Source: Smittia aterrima
Lineage: Eukaryota > Arthropoda > Insecta > Diptera > Chironomidae
Reading direction: 5' to 3'
Length of the DNA: 64,000 nucleotides
NCBI GenBank assembly: GCA_033063855.1
Contig: CP093831.1
Location: 15,438,001-15,502,000, forward strand
Of this stretch, positions 58,861-64,000 are shown piece after piece. Under the pieces are notes generated by a model that saw only the letters and a program-made list of their open reading frames with translations, ran no database searches and was not told the origin of the DNA. Each line of letters begins with the position of its first letter. Positions within the stretch are counted from its first letter, which is position 1. The translations under genes were made by a program, and so were the position numbers.

Positions 58861-61800
58861 TATGTCGAATTATTTGTTATTTGTCGTAAAGATGATTCTT
58901 CAAGCACAGAAGTTTGTTTTCGTCGTGCGCTTTTTTCCCGGGGATGTTCAAATCTAAATTCACCTCATGTCTTCTATTTGTTTTCTTATTCAAACATCAA
59001 TGCAGTATTTTTAACGATTTCTGTTTTTTTTTCTCTCGTCAATGCAAACACTCAAATGAAATTTTCGTTTTTGATTGCATTAAGAAGGGTTGATCGAGAT
59101 TTTTGCTCAAATTTTTTTGTCCTCTCATCACAAATACGGTTCAGCTCTAATTAAAATTCAATTGATCCTCGTACATATATTTGTGTCCTCCTTTCTTCAC
59201 TCGTTATCCAATTTAAATTGCCAATTTCATTGTCGAGAGTTGGCAATTTCAATTGTTGTTTTTATCCGAAATCACTTTCAACGAGCACAATCAATTTTAT
59301 TAATGAAACTTCATTGATTACGTAGAAACATTTGCGTAGCAACGATTTATCAGAAGAAACTTGCTCTACAACTTCAAGAATAAGTTAACTTTTCGATATA
59401 CTTCGCTCTTCTTTCCATATCACAAGCGTACTGACACTGGCTGCAGAGAAAAATGAAAAGCTAGGCAAGCACACGAGAAATGTATGACTAAGCACCGAAC
59501 GGCAGCAGAGGAAAAAGCTTTTTCCATTTTTCCTCTCTCTCCGGTGTTCAGTGTTGTCAGACTGTGGAATTTCCCCCCTTAACTGAATGTCTCTTTCGGA
59601 CGGAGTGACTCGACACCAGCGACAAACTTTTTATTCCTTTTTTGCCCTCTCTTTCAATTCTTCTTCTTTCGTTTAAGGGAAATTCTCCTAAAATTTACCG
59701 GAGAAAGAGAAAAAGCTTTTTTCGATGCTACGATGCTAATTTAAGAAGAAGAAATAAAATTTTACTTCCGTAGATTTAGTTGATAGCTAATTCTATTTCC
59801 CATCAAATGCTGACACGAGCGAACGTTCTACAACTTTTGCTTAACTTTGAAATTTCGTGATGAATTTATGAAAATCCTTGAACGAATTTGACAACCTCCA
59901 AGGCCATTTAGGTCAACAATACATTTCCCTTAGTCCTAGCAAAGCGAAGCATTTGAGAAATTCATGTCACACTCGGGCACATGGCTCGTTTCAATGCCAT
60001 CTTGATTGTGATTCGAGCTCGTTCGAAACAGAGTGGGCTTGTATGTACATGGAAATATTTATGTTGAAAGCTCTCGACGCGGAAGTTTCAATCATTAAAC
60101 TGATTTAAAAATTCTATTGAAACTAGCATGTCAGCAGGTATCTCTCTCACTCTGCTTTCTGATAAATAATTAATTTTCTGCATGAAAAGGTCGATTTGCG
60201 TTATGTATAAAAGTTTTCGAAACATTTCAGTTGTCACAATAGTGAGATGAATTATTTCTTTATTTTTCGCTAAAATCATTTTTGTTTTAAAACCTTCAGA
60301 AGGTTGTTGCAATAAGAATGTTTTATTATTTATGTTTCTTCGAAATGAAAAACATAAAATAGGTCAGAAAGTTCATGATAACAGCGAATTAAAAGTTACA
60401 TGGCGTGCTTAAGACCAAGGTTTTCAAATAATTTTAAGAAATTGAAAACTCGGCTCATGAGAAATGTGTCAGTGGGTCAACGAACAAAATAATCCATTTA
60501 AGGATTCTCTGTCATTCTTAAAAGACGATTCGTTCACAATGTGAATTCTAATTTCCAACTTAAATTGCACTTCTTAGTGTTAACATGATTTATTAAACCT
60601 ATTTGATATGTATATGACGTATTGAGCGAAGACAATTCGAGCAAGGAAAAAAAATCTGAATCATTGCCAACTTTTTGAAAAGATTGAAGAATCCACACAA
60701 CGCGACAAAGGATAAAAAGAATTTTTTTTTCTGCTAAAGCCAACTTATTTTATATCTCCCACGAGATTTCTATTCTAAGTTTACCTTAATCCAAGATTCA
60801 CTGCATGCGTGTTTGAACCACTTTGCGCTGATATGTAAGCCATGAGTACGGCCCATTGGAAAGCAATCCAAACGTTGAAGAAGATCGTTTTAAACGACAT
60901 AGAGCGAGGATTTATTTCCTCATATTCAACTTTAAATCAAGTTCACACAATTCAAATTAGACTTCGAAACTTTTCATCTTAAAAAATATTTTCACTTAAT
61001 GTCATTTGATATATTTTATTCCTTGTCATTGATCAAACATTTTCTAATGTTTCATCATTTAATTTTCCACTCAACTAGACACACAAAAATTGTTTGAGTT
61101 GTTGACAAAGTTGTCAGCGAATTTTCTTTTTGACAACACTTTTCCCCACGGAAAACAAATTAACGCCTTAAGTCTGTAAACGCTTTGATTAAAGCAACTG
61201 CTCAACGACTAGCAAGAGCTCTAACGTTTAAAATATTCGCGTGCACGCTTCAGAAAATATCTCTCTTACGATCGTGCTGAGCACAATTTAAGAAAGAGAA
61301 TTGAATACATAAGTCATCAGAGATCTTGTCTTCTCCACACTCATGGTGTGTCCCTTGATTATTCCGAATGATTCTCAATTATTGTTAAAGAGAAGAAAAG
61401 GCAGAAGTAAGAAATCATTAGGAACAAATCGAAGTTTGAGTCTCTCGATAAAGAAATCATTGACACTTTGCTAATAAGAAGGATCCCAGAGATTAAACGA
61501 TATAAATAAATAGCTTGTGTCTCAATTTTCTTTAAGACTTATCCCTGTCTCTCTAAGCTACAAAAATAGTTTTTATTTTCTTCTTACATTATTGAGAGTG
61601 AAAACAAATAAATATTGAAAACTCTACGCCTGCTTTAGCTAGCTCCGATTTTCTTTTATTTTAAATAAACAGGATTTGATGGCCTTTGCAATGGACATAA
61701 AGAAATTTTGATGAGTTTCTCTCAGAGTGGAAGTGCCAGGTACTCTTGATACTGAGAGGATAAACTTCTTTTCGATCCACTCTGAATTCTTTCCTATCTT

Positions 61801-64000
61801 GAAGATCATTAAACTTAAAGAATAATAAATCATGGAAATGCGAGAGCGAGATCAACGCAGGCCATCATGATTGCAATGCTTCCTATTGAAACTACAAAGA
61901 CAATTTATTCGACAGTAATAAATCTTCTTCTGCAATCTTTGCTTTCGAAAAAAAAAAGAAATTAAAGTTGCCCTTCTTTTCTGAAGTCGAAACCTAATTT
62001 GAATGAGTTGAATGACGTCAATCGAAACTTTACTCAGCCGAATGTGTGAACGAAAAAAATTGGAGCAAGACGAGAGACATGAGGAAAGTGTTTTTCAGAC
62101 GAATAAAACTATTATGCTCAAGGCGACCGATAGATTTAAAAATAAATCTATTGCAAAACGCGTTTATAATTAACTTTTAATTGAGTTTGAAAATAAAACT
62201 TTAAATTTATTTTGGCGAAAAGAAAACTCTCACACTCTTAAGGTCCTCTGTAAATCCGTGTTCGACAATTAGATGATTCATCGACTTTTTTTTTCTTAAA
62301 CTAATAATATCTCAACCTATGCTCAGCCTATTCAAGTTAAGCGTTCAAGGTCGAGCCAGAAGATGAGAAGATTTTCGTTGTGAGACTAAATTTCCGTTGG
62401 GAAAATTTTTTGAAATGAAAACTAGGGAAAAAGTTATTGCAGTGGAAATTTTATAGCAGATTTTATTTATTGCAGCAAAGCTTCGTTTCCGGTAAATTCT
62501 TATAGATTCAGGATTTTATTTCAAAATATATTTTATCCAAAAATACATTTTAACAATAAGAAGAAAAAGGTAATAAGATTCTTATTCAGAATTTCGCAAT
62601 CAAGAACTCTTGAGAAAAAATTCATTTTAAACTCCTTAAAGTTCGAGGAAACATAAAATTAAAATTAAGCTTCGACAAATTAATCGATTTAGGATTCCTC
62701 AATGTGGGATTTAAATTGAAACCTAATTTCCCATAAGCTGAACATAAATCAATAGAAAGCTCTACTTGAGAATCTCATTTGAATGTAGAGATTATCTTCG
62801 ACTCTATCGGGATTCAAGTCTTTTAATACTTGCTAATAAAAATAGCTTCTCTCCCATTCATTCATAACAATAATCATCCCCTCTTAAGTTATATTGGAAT
62901 ATTTTGCTGACGCAGGATATTTTGTTGAAAACTCATTTCCCGTTGAGATCAAATCCATGTTTTCACTTACCCACTCGCTCTTAATTGGTCAATTGATGTC
63001 AATGAATGTACAACAAGAAAATAGAACTTACCTACAAATAAAAACATGAGAAATTGATTAGGAAAAGTTAGTTGGAAGCCTTGCCGAGTACAAGTAATTG
63101 GTTCCACATGTTTGCTCGTGAATAACAAGTCAATAAGAATTTTTATTTTGTGCGTGTGATTCTGCTCATTGGAGACTCAACATCGAATGGAAAGCAACCT
63201 GTTTGTTTTTGACATCCGACACTTTGAACGAAAAGTTTGGTGCTTGAGGCAATATATTATTGTCGAAAACAAGCAGTTTAACTTCCGTAGAAAATAACAG
63301 TTCTGAAAACAATTTAAGGTGTATTTATGGCCTTCAAAAATAAACAGATTTGTTTGGCTTTCACGAGAAAAATAACAATTTATATAGCAGAACGAAAAAT
63401 ATTTCATCAACAATGCTTTCTTTCCCAAATATTGGCAAAGTTCATCGAGTGCTTTCGATTGGATGCTTGGTGAGTTTTTTTTAGGAACAGGAAAAAAATT
63501 CATTTTCTCATCATAAATTTGTTCTCTTCTTTTTTTGTATCAAGAGAAAGTGCGCGATTTCCATGAGCAACAATTAATCATTTGAACCAAGCTCAAATGC
63601 GAAGACAAGAACTCTAATGCGAAACGACTTTTTGAGCACTTAATCTCATCTTGTTTATATAGAATTGAACATACGTACAATTATGTAAACAATGAGATCT
63701 CGAACATGTTTTTTTAACACTTTCGCAATCGAGTCTTTCCGTAAAGAGAGCGACCGGAACGGCCCGACGATCGTTTAAACATGATTGCTTCGTTTTAAAC
63801 AATTAAGTGAGATTATTGCTCGATCGCTCTAATGACGCAAAAATAAAAGTATTGAGAAGCGATTTTCGTTCGCGCACAATTTCAAACAAAAGGCACTTGA
63901 GAGTCTAAATTTAGAGAAAATATTTGAACTGAGTTTTCAATGAAACTCTTTATCGTATTCGACACTCGGAGCAAAGTGCTTTTATTCGAGAAGTTGACAG
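58861..64000. other. Distal 5' region of the Shaker locus or intergenic DNA
   Basis: Mostly AT-rich with no complete gene. Holds three short exon-like pieces discussed as findings: 60900-60785, 61891-61830 and a juxtaposed acceptor/donor at 63031/63032. GC-richer promoter-like stretch around 59,420-59,620. Whether a second gene starts here cannot be settled from this window. Confidence 0.35.
60785..60900 (-). CDS. Possible exon encoding a membrane helix (unassigned)
   Basis: From ATG at 60900 the frame gives 38 codons plus two bases up to a donor TTAAG|GTAAAC. It contains a strong hydrophobic helix (IFFNVWIAFQWAVLMAYISA). The stretch is GC-richer than its flanks and its third codon positions look coding-like. 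Phase 2 would also fit the Shaker common exon, but a hydrophobic start would be odd there. I do not recognise the family, and the frame also stays open for about 13 codons before the ATG. Confidence 0.3.

Noticed and set aside
63033..63175. Coding exon reading through HVEPITCTRQGFQLTFPNQF to the donor at 63031
   Set aside because: A second frame in the same DNA is equally open, and the end is better explained as a juxtaposed acceptor/donor. Frame identity cannot be decided.
1..64000. tRNA or rRNA genes, CRISPR arrays, bacterial operons, viral insertions
   Set aside because: None recognised on either strand. A computational scan (tRNAscan, Rfam, repeat library) would be decisive and was not possible here.

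Overview
The window looks like a piece of an AT-rich insect nuclear genome, most likely a dipteran and possibly a nematoceran midge. That placement is inference. It rests on GT-AG introns, many of them only about 55-120 bases long, a Tweedle cuticle gene, and a Shaker potassium-channel gene whose exons read almost like Drosophila, including the inactivation-ball start MAAVAGLYGLG. Nothing bacterial or viral was seen.

Layout. Bases 1-6,200 are gene-dense. On the minus strand they hold the 5' part of a mitochondrial seryl-tRNA synthetase-like gene (1-510), a small protein that is essentially a CBP/p300-type TAZ2 zinc finger (1,102-1,752), and a SERAC1 lipid hydrolase (2,685-4,871). POLG2, the accessory subunit of the mitochondrial DNA polymerase, is on the plus strand (5,002-6,189). 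SERAC1 and POLG2 are divergent and share a 130-base promoter. Three of these four genes are predicted to act in mitochondria.

Bases ~6,340-22,370 form one large imperfect palindrome. Two arms of about 7.4 and 8.1 kb in opposite orientation flank a spacer of about 540 bases. No convincing gene was found in either arm.

Bases 22,934-33,639 (plus) encode an 872-residue, eight-exon, single-pass membrane protein of the neprilysin (M13) family that has lost the zinc-binding HExxH motif. Its 5.3-kb intron contains a complete antisense four-exon Tweedle (DUF243) cuticle gene (26,674-28,489).

From 38,177 to at least 51,665, and probably beyond 54 kb, the minus strand carries Shaker. I reconstructed all exons of a 565-residue isoform and a second short first exon (MQMILVAGG), both joining the common exon in the same phase. 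Candidate further 5' exons lie at 45.3, 58.4, 59.8 and 60.8 kb. The pore exon is duplicated, the selectivity filter sits on a 26-base microexon, and a second filter copy is split into 11 + 13 bases. The rest of 43-64 kb is mostly Shaker intron and possible regulatory DNA.

The most unusual items are the 16-kb palindrome and the duplicated, micro-exonic Shaker pore. All exon joins are predictions from splice signals, phase and family conservation. None has been tested with transcripts.
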